Assembly: GCA_030562195.1 (NCBI GenBank)
Contig: CM060199.1
Location: forward strand, 31,640,338-31,704,337
Reading direction: 5' to 3'
DNA from: Nipponacmea schrenckii
Taxonomy: Eukaryota; Mollusca; Gastropoda; Lottiidae
Length of the DNA stretch: 64,000 nucleotides
Shown: piece after piece, positions 45,599 through 55,724 of the stretch
How the letters are laid out: every line of letters starts with the position of its first letter
Numbering within the stretch: the stretch's first letter is position 1
Notes under the pieces: model-generated
Told to the model about the DNA's origin: nothing
What the model saw: the letters and a program-made list of their open reading frames with translations, nothing else
The model's database searches: none
Position numbers and translations under genes: made by a program

Positions 45599-47793
45599 TC
45601 ACAACTCTGCAGAGTCACATGTCGACTTCACTTTTTGAAAGAAGTTAATTACTTTTGATGGTGGACGAGATTTGCAGTCTATTTGCAATAAATAGTACTG
45701 CATGTACTGGTAAAACGAAGCAGCTTTTAGTGTATATTCTATATTGAATATATAAAAATTAATAAAGAGGTAGTAAAAAGCCTCAATAAAGTTAGATACA
45801 TGTGCTGCAATGGTGGATTCAACTATGATATAAAAATTCCTCGAAGAATGGATGTCCCCAATGGAAGCTATATATGGTGCAAGTGCAGCTGGGCCGTCAA
45901 AAATTTCAACAAGAGTGGAAGTGTCCTGAAAGAAAAAAATAATTATGTCATTTACAGCAGTAAAGGCATAACATAATTTAAAGGGGAACTATCCCCTAAA
46001 ACTATATCTTAACATCAGGTAGAGCTCATTCTCAGCTTTTCAGTGCACTAATCGGGTTTTTCCTTAGAAAATTGGTTAATTAGCAAATTCATTTTTAAGC
46101 TGTGAAAAAATGACGTCAGTACTGGTAATATGACGACATATAGAATAAAAATGACCATCTTTGGCTTTATATGACGTCATATCTCCAACTTAAAACTTGA
46201 TTTGTGATACTGATGTCTCAGAAAACAATCGATAAGTGCAATGAGAGAGCTGAGAATGAGCTCTATATGATGTTAAAATATAGTTTTAGGGGATAGTTCC
46301 CCTTTAAGACACACATTTTGTTGCTAATAAACTACCACAAAGAATATTTTCCACTTTTGCTCATTTTTCTTAATTTTCATTGAGATAGGACCAAGAAAGA
46401 AAGGATTGCATTGTCTCATTGCAAAGTGAGACAACTCCATTTTTCAAATTGAAATAAAGTAAAATCAACAGGTCTTCTTTTACATGTACTGAAAAATTTC
46501 TTTGAAAGTCTAGAACTCACAAAAATTTCTTTTTACTGATAGAGAAATATAGTAAGTTCTAATATAACTTACCGGATACTCTACAAGAACCATAATTCTT
46601 TTACCCCAGCAACTCTGGTAGAACACTCATTGCTGAAATTGACATGTGTATCTCTTTGTTAGGTTGCTCATTAAACTCAGTAGATTTAATGATCTGTAAT
46701 TTTAATAGGTCACTTTTAGCCTTTACTGCAGCAATATTCAATGTAGCAGCTGAATATTCCTCAACATTCTTAATAAAGTCAGATTTTATATGCAACTTTT
46801 CCACCAGCCTCTCAAATTCCTTAACTTGTTCTTCTGGACATTTCAGTGAAGGAAACTGTTCTATAACTTCAGGAACATTGGCTCCTGCATTAATCATTTC
46901 ACGTCGATTAGAGAATGTGATTTCTGTTAATTTACTGATTTTTTTCAGAGTCCTTTCCAAAACTTTTACCACATTCACCTTTTAGTTTTTCTATAGCATC
47001 TGAAACTGATATGGCATCTTTCGAGAGAGGTGACCAATTCTTCACTCCTTTCTTTTCAAAAAACACTGGGCTTTTAATACATTTCACTGAATCTGGTTTG
47101 AGCTTTCTTTTCTTGACTTGAACAGTAGGTGAAGTCATTGGACGTCTTGAATTCTTCAACTTATTTGTTATTCTCTGCTTAAGGGCATCATAGCCACCTC
47201 CTATATGCTCTTTTAATGTTTGTGGAAACTGTCGCTGTAGATTTCTGCACAAACTATTAATTTCTTCAGGTTTTGGATACAGCGTATTTGCAAAAATTAG
47301 TTTTTGAACGACACTCATAAACTCATGTTGAGTTGACCAATTCAGCTGCTTTCCTTTCAATAGCTTGGTTTTAAGTTCTGTAGAAAATTGTTTGGTATCA
47401 ACTCTTTGTTCAGTCCAAGAAGTGTTCTGACTTGAGTATCACAATCGCTACTATCAGAACGAAATTCAGAAAAATCTTCAAAATTGTAAACACTTGAATA
47501 AGAGTTTGAAATTGATTGATTAGAACTGGTTTCTGTTTTAGAATCTTTATGAGACTGGATAACTTGGCTTATGACTTGTATCTTTGAATTCATTTAGTTA
47601 TTGTGCTGTAGTCATTAACATCAACATAACAATTCCACCTCAAATCATACGTTTATATTATCATGTTGTATTGGCTTGTTGGCATTTTGAAGAGCTGACG
47701 AAGCTTTTCCTCCAGATTTTCTGATGATTTCAAATTTATCACTTTTGTAGATTTTTCATACGAGGCAAGAATGGTGGTTGAAACATTCTCTGA
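45599..47793 (-). pseudogene. CACTA accessory gene (SAMD3-like), frameshifted
   Basis: Minus-strand pieces resemble the second gene of animal EnSpm elements. ~47793-47650 reads TILASYEKSTKV and LRQLFKMP after a TTTCAG acceptor. 47593-47357 is Ser-rich. 47360-46932 reads LNWSTQHEFMSVVQKLIF and a YDALKQRITNKLKN segment. 46978-46601 is helical (LEEKLH-like coiled coil). A frame change then gives RIMVLVEYP and a GTAAGT donor at ~46572, and the last exon 45925-45599 (TLVEIFDGPAALAPYIASIG, FFQKVKSTCDSAEL) ends at a stop. At least three frameshifts (~47360, ~46975, ~46600). An upstream exon with a GTGAGG donor (MVDRIPDGDSGPGSA, ~49460-49392) may be its 5' part. Confidence 0.6.
45978..46307. mobile_element. 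MITE with TTAA duplication (AGGGGAACTATCCCC family)
   Basis: Long inverted ends (aggggaactatcccctaaaa..., then gagctcattctcagct inside) bordered by TTAA at 45978-45981 and 46304-46307. It sits in the last intron of the CACTA accessory gene, so it is at least the fourth nesting level here. Confidence 0.88.
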
Positions 47794-47809
47794 AATGATA
47801 AACAAGAAT

Positions 47810-48032
47810 AAAAGGGCAAAATACTGTACTTGAAACTGACCTTATAATCTGGTTTTGAAGATTTTCCTAAAATTCATTTTTCAGATGGAAGTCATTGATG
47901 ATTTCATAAATTTTTTCCAAAATTTATAAATTTATTAAATCAATAACTTCCATGTGAAAATGAACTTTAAGAAAATCTTCAAAACCAGATAATAAGGTCA
48001 GTTGCAAGTACAGTATTTTGCCCTTTCAAAAA
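47810..48032. mobile_element. Palindromic ~220-bp MITE-like hairpin
   Basis: Near-perfect inverted arms: aaagggcaaaatactgtact, then ctgaccttataatctggttt and gaagattttc, mirrored on the right, with a short AT-rich centre. No clear target duplication. Confidence 0.7.
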
Positions 48033-48093
48033 TTCTTACATTTTGAGTTCAAAACAAGAATTTTTTCTCATCTTTGACTGATCTTTCTTAAGC

Positions 48094-49284
48094 TTAAGGT
48101 ACTGAATGCTTTAATGTGACATATTTAATACCATCAACAACATATCCATCTAAGGGATAATAATCTACTAATTCTGTGACATAATAAAGTGACATTCGAT
48201 TTAATTTTTTTACTTCAAATGATCCAAGATGTGGATTGTAAATAGTTTCAAGCATTACATTTTCTGCATTCAGATCACTTGGGTTAAGGACTGTACTTTG
48301 AATATATATTCCAAGAATTTTTGACAATTCTATATCACCTAAAGCTTGAAGCCTGGTTACTACATACATTCCTCCTTGATATACAATGCCACTTATCATA
48401 ATTTTGTTTGTATGACTGATGTCTGTATCAAATATAGACTTATCAACTAATTCTTTTTGAATGATAGGATCTAATGTCTGAACACTTATTATGGAGGAAG
48501 AAGACAAAATTTGGTTGTCCTTAAAATATCTATCATCAGATACAGTTAAATACGCCTGCAACCTCTGATGCCTGGTTGCAAGAGTAAGGCAGATATTCTT
48601 GAAATTTCCAAGCCTTTGACTTAGTACTTTAAAATAATTGTGTTTCCCCTCGAACCTCATGCACCAGCAACTTCTCAAAGGGCCAAAATTTAATATGTGT
48701 TCAGGGTAATGGATTAAGAAATGCTGTTTAGGGATCAATCGATTTTCAGGAAATTCATTTGAAAACAACTCCAAATGTTCTGATATTAAGATACTCAAGT
48801 GAGATAAGACATTAACGTTTAACTTTGGAGAACAAACTATTTCTTTTAATGTCAACATAATTCCATAGGTTTTGTTATTCTCAGGTATATATCTTCCTAT
48901 TATAAGTGGCAAAATATGAATTTAAGTCCACATTTGTGATGCACTTGCAGGGATTGAATTAAAATTTTTTGGTACAGGGGGCTTATTTGTAATGTCATTA
49001 GACCCATACTTCCAGTTTTTCATAAGCTTTATTACCTCATTTTTAGTAAATAACTTTTCAGATTCTAATTTTTGAAAATTAAATGGAATTTCGTATTTTG
49101 CACAACCCTCAAAAATATCATGCATGCAGTCAGGTGGTAACCCACGTGTAACATGGAAATAATTTAGATTATTTAACACAGAATTAGATTTAACTCCATA
49201 CAAGTTTACAGCTCCTGATGGAGCTTCACTAACCTTTTTTACTTGCATCTCATAGTTCAATTTATTGCGCAAGTCAGCGTGCAT
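48094..49284 (-). pseudogene. CACTA (EnSpm) transposase, C-terminal part
   Basis: One minus-strand frame from 49284 to 48094 with a single in-frame TAA at ~48922. It holds the animal EnSpm transposase signature GLPPDCMHDIFEGCAKYEIP (~49145-49086), ASQMWT-stop-IHILPLIIGRYIP (~48940-48890), RLIPKQHFLIHYPEHILNFG and SCWCMRFEGKHNYFKVLSQR (~48680-48620), then LATRHQRLQAYL. About 395 residues; related transposases are considerably longer, and the N-terminal half with the first catalytic residues is not recognisable upstream. Truncated and nonsense-mutated. Confidence 0.8.
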
Positions 49285-49559
49285 TTGATTTTGAAATTAG
49301 ATCTATACTCGAGTCTGAAGAAGAATTACTAGTCTACTGTCAATATTATAGGCCTGAACTATTACAAATACAATGAAATTAAGCCTCACCTGAAAGATTA
49401 GTTGCTTCTTTGGCACTTCCTGGGCCTGAATCTCCGTCAGGAATTCTATCAACCATTATATTATAGTTTAGCCTAACCTTTTTCTCTGCTTTCTGTTGGC
49501 CACGAGCTGAGCTGCCTGAGGAACCTTCCCGCTCTTTACGCCGGATGTTGCACTTGATT

Positions 49560-50690
49560 TATAATAATTATAGCAGTCGCACTCGCTTAGTCACATATCT
49601 GTCTCGCTATTATCTTTTCATTTTTAGTTAAATAGGCCCGGAACATTCTATGTTATTTTTAAAATATCTCCGAAACATTCAGAACGGTTGTTTTCCAATA
49701 AATATATAGATCTATTTATCCAATTGATTGACTGTCCTAAAAAAACTTAGCCAATATTCAACAATTAAAATCAGGGGTTGTTTTTATTGGGTGATAATTT
49801 AATTAGTAATTCAGAATGCTGGAGGCTTTACTACTAGAGGCAAATTGCTAAATAGTTATAGACTCAAGTCTACAATTAAGATTACAATTAATTCTATGGA
49901 CGTCATCACAATTTATAGACAAATATGGTAAGTCAGTAACGCCTATGATCATCCTACCAATTTGCTATATTCCAGATGTTGATAACAATGGCGGGAGTCG
50001 AGCATGAAGCAGAACATGCTAACTCTTTTCGTAACACCAGGTGCTGCCATATTGGTTGGCTCATTGTTGTCAACATGTAGTCTGAATATGGATGATTCTT
50101 GTGGATTGTGATTTTAGTTTACGGTCGGTTTTTTACGTATTTTATTGTCTACTAGTGGTGACTAAGTGCATTCTATAAAGGCTAATAAGGAGGCGTTTGC
50201 GCCTTAAGCTGATTATTCGTGACATTCATCCATAACACAGGGGCGTCGTGCAAAAATAATATGGGGCGGGGCCAAAGAGCGCAAATGCAAATATCAATAA
50301 TGGATGACCACAATATTTTTTTCGCTTAAGGGCCAAACTGAGGAATTTAAATTATGGTCCTCTAAAAGCGATTTCTGGCATATATGATAACTCGGAAATT
50401 TTTACTCTGAAAAAAAAACTGGAGGATTCGGCCTTGCTTGCTTTATATGGGCACGACGCCTCTGCATCCCGGTTGACTCTTATTTTAAACGTTTCTAGTA
50501 AAAGGAAATATAATAAGCTAATTAGGTATATATTATTGGAGGATGTGTTATTATACATGGTTCAAATAAGGCTTATTATATACATGTAGTTTGATATATC
50601 ATTAATTGAGCATGACATTCTGCGTTATGTGGTTGACGCCGAATTAATGTAGTCTACATAGAAAGCACTAGCTAGAGTGTTTCTTTACCC
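49560..50690. other. CACTA interior without genes
   Basis: AT-rich. Near 49400-49555 (minus) is a possible exon (MVDRIPDGDSGPGSA). Beyond that I see no gene; 50215-50470 includes phrases (cgtcgtgc, gcacgacgcc) that form weak inverted matches, possibly another small TIR insertion. Confidence 0.4.
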
Positions 50691-51033
50691 CGTGAATAGT
50701 GTTCCTTAATAATTCTGGGATATTGGTGTATTCTGGAGTGTAAAAAAAACACTTTCTTTATAGTATCCACACTCTAAATTTAGTGTAAATATAACACTCG
50801 TTGGTGTAGCTGCCAACTAACACCCAATTGAAGTGCATCTGCGCTAAAAACACTCGTTAAGGTGTAAATTAACACTGCATCAAGTGCGATAAAGGTGTAA
50901 CAGTGGTTACACCTTCCTAGTGTTTTTAAATTTCGTTAATTACACTATATATAGTGTAAAAATATAAGAACACTCAAATGAGTGTGAAGTTAACACCGAT
51001 GTTTGGGTATAATTACACTTAGTTTTAACAGTG
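50690..51033. promoter_or_regulatory. CACTA subterminal repeat region, right
   Basis: Dense gtgtaa / aacact / ttacac motifs in both orientations up to the cagtg end; counterpart of 44380-44800. Likely transposase binding region by analogy with the superfamily. Confidence 0.7.
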
Positions 51034-51178
51034 TAAATACCAATAAATATGTTAATCATATTGTAACAAATTTAGAAGTTGTTGAAAAGAAAATATTATT
51101 ATAGAATTAACTGTTGTCTGAACAAGTAAGAGTAACATCCCTTCCCCTTTCTTCCACGCCTTTTCAATTTCACCAACA

Positions 51179-51595
51179 ATGTCGCTTAGCAAATTTCTTT
51201 CCTCGGAAGAAATATTCCAGACTTTGATATTAAATGTCAATTATGAGGCAGCATGCTCCAACCCACCTGTGAATCCGTCGTCAAGTAGCCAATACGTCGT
51301 AGACAAAGCGACAAACGAAGACTGGAAACACACCTCTTCATCCTGGACTAACGTCGCCGTGAAATATCGCCTCTTTCAACGCGATCCTGATGATGAGGAA
51401 AAATGGATAAACACAGCCACAACTACTGGCAAAATGAAAGCAAATGATTGTAATGGAACTGGCTACGTCATTAAATTGACATATTACAAACATGGAAACC
51501 CAAAATATGTCGATGTGAAGCGGCTAATTGCAGAGGTGCAAAGCTTTAACAACTATATATTCGGTATCACTAGAAGAATTTGTCAAAGTTTCTGA
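51179..51595 (+). CDS. Unknown 138-residue ORF spanning arm and spacer of foldback element
   Basis: True ATG at 51179 (MSLSKFLSSEEIFQTL). Residues 1-62 are encoded in the left arm, 63-138 by the unique spacer (EEKWINTATTTGKMKANDCN, YVIKLTYYKHGNPKYVDVKR). The right arm encodes the same first 62 residues on the opposite strand (51945-51759) but then reaches a stop after a few codons. No domain recognised and no signal peptide or membrane segment evident. It could be a captured host gene fragment, as in Pack-MULEs, or a fortuitous frame; the long uninterrupted reading across the arm/spacer junction favours the former slightly. Confidence 0.4.
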   Translation: MSLSKFLSSEEIFQTLILNVNYEAACSNPPVNPSSSSQYVVDKATNEDWKHTSSSWTNVAVKYRLFQRDPDDEEKWINTATTTGKMKANDCNGTGYVIKLTYYKHGNPKYVDVKRLIAEVQSFNNYIFGITRRICQSF

Positions 51596-52324
51596 ATTTC
51601 TGTAATTAGAATAAAAAGTGAAATGTGTGCAGTAACATAATGTAAAATATTGAAAAAAAATTATTATAAAATAGCCTTCTTCTATTGTAATTTGTTTAAC
51701 AGAAACCTAATTATAACCACCGGTCTTCATACAGTAATCAACATTAATGAAGAAGGCAATTTCACGGCGACGTTGGTCCAGGATGAAGAGGTGTGTTTCC
51801 AGTCTTCGTTTGTCGCTTTGTCTACGACGTATTGGCTACTTGACGACGGATTCACAGGTGGGTTGGAGCATGCTGCCTCATAATTGACATTTAATATCAA
51901 AGTCTGGAATATTTCTTCCGAGGAAAGAAATTTGCTAAGCGACATTGTTGGTGAAATTGAAAAGGCGTGGAAGAAAGGGGAAGGGATGTTACTCTTACTT
52001 GTTCAGACAACAGTTAATTCTATAATAATATTTTCTTTTCAACAACTTCTAAATTTGTTACAATATGATTAACATATTTATTGGTATTTAGCCTATTATT
52101 TATTTCAATACAAAATTGTGAAAATAGTATTTATTATTCTTGAGAAAGCTTTGTTATTCCATGAAGATACTAGACACACTAATAAATACCACGTAGAGTA
52201 CGAAACGTCCCATTCACATTATTCACTTTCCATGACCCTTGATTGCTACAACGAGGCTTTGACCTTGACCGGGTCTGGAGTCTGGAGTCTGGAGTCTGTA
52301 TAATGAACCCACCGAGTTTTAAAT

Positions 52325-53654
52325 CTAATCCAAATGTTGCTATACTCAGAGAAAATCCCTAATTGAACACTGCATGGTGTTGCCTGTCTGGATTATAGGT
52401 GCAGATAGTAGATTATAAAACTCTTTTCCATTCCATTAACAAATTTTGCCAATAGTCTTCAGCAAATCAGATTAAAAATGTGTAAAAAACCATTTTAGAC
52501 TAGCCCCCTAGAGTGACTAAATTTTGTCATACTTTAGACCTAGATTTATTGTTAGTCAGCCTTAAAGAATACCACATTTAAGACCATGAAATTAATCACA
52601 GATCACAATAATAATAGATTCCATTTAGACACTGATTAAAAATTAGTCTGCTTTAAAGAATACCATTTTCGGTGGTATTCCAGAACGACGATTAACTCCT
52701 AGATTAGGCAAATCAAAGTTTACTGAAATCAGTGATCAAAATTTAATCAGTGTTGAGGAATATCACCTCAAACTTAAACCAAGACTAAATCACTGACTAG
52801 TCTAAATCACCCTTCAGGAATATGGGCCTTATTCTTCAATTACTGAAAGTGAAATATGCTATGTGGTTTCGAAAGATAGCTTGCCAGGCAAGGTAACATA
52901 CGCCCACTGGCAGCTTTGTTAATGTACATGAAACATTTGGTATGACGCAATATTTTGTTAATTCATTCAAGAATGTAATTAACTAATAGCTGTATGTATT
53001 GACAACTTTGATCGTGTATATATTTGATATTGAATTTTATCAATACCACACAGTAGCTTTGTTTAAATAACCAAAAGTATATAAGCTTATATTTCAATAA
53101 ATCATTTGAATAGCAAACGGTAGTATACATCACATCCATATTGCTTTTACTAAGTCAAGGGCAATAACTCAAAAGCCGTTCATTCGATAATTTCCATACA
53201 TGCATACCAAGTTTCATTAAGATTGGATAAAAACTTTAGCCTCTAATGTGGATACAACCCAAATTTGACGCGTTTTTTCTAAGTTAAGGGCAATAACTCA
53301 AAAACCGTTTATGCGATAATTTCCATTTTCGAACTTGACCGAGATATCATCAATATATACATGTATACCAAGTTTCATTAAGATCGGATAAAAACTGTAG
53401 ACTCTATTGTGGATACAACCCAAATTTGCCGCGTTTTTACTAAGTCAAGGGTAATAACTCAAAAACCGTTTATGCGATAATTTCCATTTTCGAACTTGAC
53501 CGAGATATCATCAATATATACATGTATACCAAGTTTCATTAAGATCGGATAAAAACTGTAGCCTCTATTGTGGATACAACCCAAATTTGACGCGTTTTTA
53601 CTATGTCAAGGGCAATAACTCAAAAACCGTTTATGCGATAATTTCCATTTTCGA
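52325..53654 (+). repeat. Duplicated block Y, copy 1
   Basis: Continues block X after the foldback insertion and matches 55725-~57050 with few differences, including a small deletion in copy 2 (cacatccatattgcttttac versus cacatccataagtcaagg). It comprises the Harbinger right end (to ~52830) and the beginning of a Helentron-like element (from 52875), cut at 53654 by the junction with block X copy 2. Confidence 0.93.
52875..53654 (+). mobile_element. Helentron-like element, truncated by duplication junction
   Basis: Starts gatagcttgccaggcaaggtaac and has about three ~160-bp units (gataatttccattttcgaac markers) before ending abruptly at 53654, where duplicate block X begins. The complete version is 56275-57376. 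Confidence 0.85.
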
Positions 53655-53959
53655 ACTGATTTCTGTCAGTAAACATAGTGTCAAATCCATCCTACCAATC
53701 AGTTTTATTCAAAACAAATTTTTGTGTTAGATATTTTTATATCATTGTTAAATTGTTAGTCATAACATTCCCTGTATTTGCTAAACATATTATTATTGAT
53801 GTTATTTTCATATTGAAAGTTAGATTTGTATTTTAAATATCATGCAATGATATCACAATTATTGTGTAGTAGGTCTGCACTCCTGTATTATGTTACTGCT
53901 GTTCTTTAATTAATGAAAAGCTATAAGCAGAGAAAAGTTTATTTTCATACAACTTTAAA

Positions 53960-54988
53960 ATGGCATACCAGGCATTAGTGAGGTTAAATCAGATAGACAA
54001 CCATAGGAGGGTTTTGAATCCAGAGCGTGTGATGAGAGACAGAATAAATCCCTTTGATATATTTGATGAGGATGAATTCCGGAAAAGATACAGATTTTCA
54101 AAGCATGGAGTGCGTTATATTCAGGATATAATTGGCGAACAATTAAAAAGACCGACTCTTCGAAAAAAAGCATTGTCACCAGAAACTCAAGTTTTTACTG
54201 CATTACGATACTTCGCCTCTGGTTCATCTCAAATAAATGTTGGAGGCCTTAATGGTGTGTCTCAACCTACTGTCAGTAAAGTCATAAAAAATGTATCAAA
54301 ACTGTTAGCTGAAGCAAAAGCAAATTTTATTCATTTTCCCAATGATGTCAATAGCATAAGACATATTAAATCGAAATTTTATGAAACTGATCAATTCCCA
54401 AATGTTGTGGGTGCCATTGATGACGCTGCCAGGTTTGTAAATAGAAAAGGTTATTTTTCTATCAACACCCAAGTCATATGTGATAGCGATTATGAAATTT
54501 TTAACATTGTTGCACGATGGCCTGGAAGCACACATGACAGTAGGATTTTTTCTGAAAGCAATATAAAAGAGAGATTTGAAAACCACGAAATTAATGGATT
54601 TCTTCTGGGTGATCAAGCCTATCAATGTTTACCCTACATGATGACACCACTGCAAAACCCTATCACTCGTGCAGATAAAAGGTACAAGAAAAGTCAGGCT
54701 AAATCTAGGGGCGTTATAGAGAGAATGTTTGGGGTGTGGAAGAGAAGATTTCCTGTCATGAAATTTGGAATAAATACAAAACTAGAAACAACCTACATAA
54801 TAATCGTTGCATTAGCTGTATTACACAACATTGCCTTATTTTTAAATGAACCTGACCCTGGTAATTTAGACGATTTTGAAAATGATGATAATTTAAATGA
54901 TGATCTGTATAATATTGAAAATGAGAGAAATCTTGCAGGGTTACATATCCGAAGAGAATTAATCAACAACCATTTTCAGAACTTATAA
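53960..54988 (+). CDS. HARBI1-like PIF/Harbinger transposase, copy 2
   Basis: 342 residues differing from copy 1 at two positions (Lys179 to Glu, Asp301 to Gly). Same DDE residues (Asp154, Asp218, Glu254) and the same short segment missing after GAID. The Myb/SANT partner gene is not duplicated with it: only its last few codons precede this copy, so this copy would depend on a partner in trans. Confidence 0.9.
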   Translation: MAYQALVRLNQIDNHRRVLNPERVMRDRINPFDIFDEDEFRKRYRFSKHGVRYIQDIIGEQLKRPTLRKKALSPETQVFTALRYFASGSSQINVGGLNGVSQPTVSKVIKNVSKLLAEAKANFIHFPNDVNSIRHIKSKFYETDQFPNVVGAIDDAARFVNRKGYFSINTQVICDSDYEIFNIVARWPGSTHDSRIFSESNIKERFENHEINGFLLGDQAYQCLPYMMTPLQNPITRADKRYKKSQAKSRGVIERMFGVWKRRFPVMKFGINTKLETTYIIIVALAVLHNIALFLNEPDPGNLDDFENDDNLNDDLYNIENERNLAGLHIRRELINNHFQNL

Positions 54989-55266
54989 TTAGTGCCTCTG
55001 TTACTAACCCTGTTTATATTAGATTTTATACACATACTGTACATAAATGCTTTTTAGGAAGATTTGTCAAATTTCCATAAAACTAGTTTTCATTAATATT
55101 TTGTTTTTGTTTGAAGGTCCTTAAATTTGTTAGAATATCTTTAAGATTGGTAATGGGGAATTGGATTTTTATATGCCCACGTGGGAAACTGGATGTATAT
55201 TTCAACCTCTGCTTTATTTATATCATCCAGATTACATGTTTTTACAGTTTTTGTCTGATCTTCATC

Positions 55267-55420
55267 TTAAAGGGAAACAGTCCTCTATTTAATCAATGAT
55301 TCATCTTATAGATTGTGTTTTCCATATCTCAGCCCACTCAGTAAAAGAAAATTTGGTTGTTTTTAAGCCACGTTGAATTATGATGAATCATCGATTATAT
55401 AGAGGACTGTTTCCCTTTAA
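55267..55420. mobile_element. AGGGAAACAGTCC MITE, duplicate
   Basis: Same insertion as 43681-43834, carried along by the segmental duplication; TTAA at 55267-55270 and 55417-55420. Confidence 0.88.
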
Positions 55421-55724
55421 TACTAGGTCTAAATATTAATATTCATTTGAATCAGTGATATCTCTGTAAGGTTCGAACTTAGCATTTTGATGATATCTCA
55501 GTCACCCTTTCTTACATTGAATATTTGCAGGAAAAGATTTTAGCACATTAAAAAAAAAAATATGGTGTTAGGCCTATTTAGAAAATTTTAACTGTTACCA
55601 TTTAAGACAAACAACATTAATGTTTAATTGTTGCATCAGTTTGTTCTTTTTAAATTTGAATAAAGAGATATACGCTAATGAGGTTATTGATGACTTGAAT
55701 AGAATGTTTGAACGAGTTTTAAAT

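Larger units (their letters stand above)
44365..51033 (-). mobile_element. CACTA (EnSpm) transposon, 6.67 kb
   Basis: Ends CACTGTTAAAA...TTTTAACAGTG with TA on each side (44363-44364, 51034-51035). The uninterrupted opposite arm of the host foldback element (52080-52100) shows the empty site with a single TA, fixing the boundaries. Both subterminal regions (44380-44800 and 50690-51020) are packed with gtgtaa/ttacac motifs in both orientations, as in plant and animal CACTA elements. Coding sequence on the minus strand comprises a transposase C-terminal part and an accessory gene, both damaged. Confidence 0.88.
44139..52314. mobile_element. Foldback (long-TIR) element, MULE-like, interrupted by CACTA
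   Basis: Without the nested CACTA element it is 1505 bp: two 556-bp inverted arms (44139-44364 plus 51036-51365, and 51759-52314) around a 393-bp spacer (51366-51758). Ends CGGTGGGTTCATTATACAG with gactcca repeats just inside. The flanking 10-mer AGTTTTAAAT occurs at 44129-44138 and 52315-52324, and once at 55715-55724 in the empty duplicate, so the boundaries are exact. The arms are almost identical, a sign of recent origin or conversion. The 9-10-bp duplication and long arms fit Mutator-type (Rehavkus-like) foldback elements; no transposase is encoded. Confidence 0.9.
36690..52830 (+). mobile_element. PIF/Harbinger transposon with nested insertions
   Basis: The coding core is a Myb/SANT-like gene (39240-42086) followed by a HARBI1-like transposase (42374-43402), the standard two-gene arrangement of animal Harbinger elements. 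The termini are less certain: ~36690 (attcatgaagg) and ~52830 (complement attcctgaaggg followed by gggcctt) are approximately inverted copies, both followed by gattag/gatttag-rich sequence. Inserted into it are two Helentron-like elements on the left, one in the Myb intron, several MITEs, and the foldback/CACTA nest at 44139-52314. A partial second copy follows at 53655-56235. Confidence 0.6.
53655..55724 (+). repeat. Duplicated block X, copy 2 (empty site)
   Basis: Second copy of 42069-44138. At its end agttttaaat is followed directly by ctaatccaaatg, showing the uninterrupted target of the foldback element. Confidence 0.95.

Noticed and set aside
51052..52303. Four identical small frames in the arms (51052-51240, 51884-52072, 44150-44335, 52118-52303)
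   Set aside because: They mirror one another because the arms are inverted copies; no start context or domain. Only the frame crossing into the spacer was kept.
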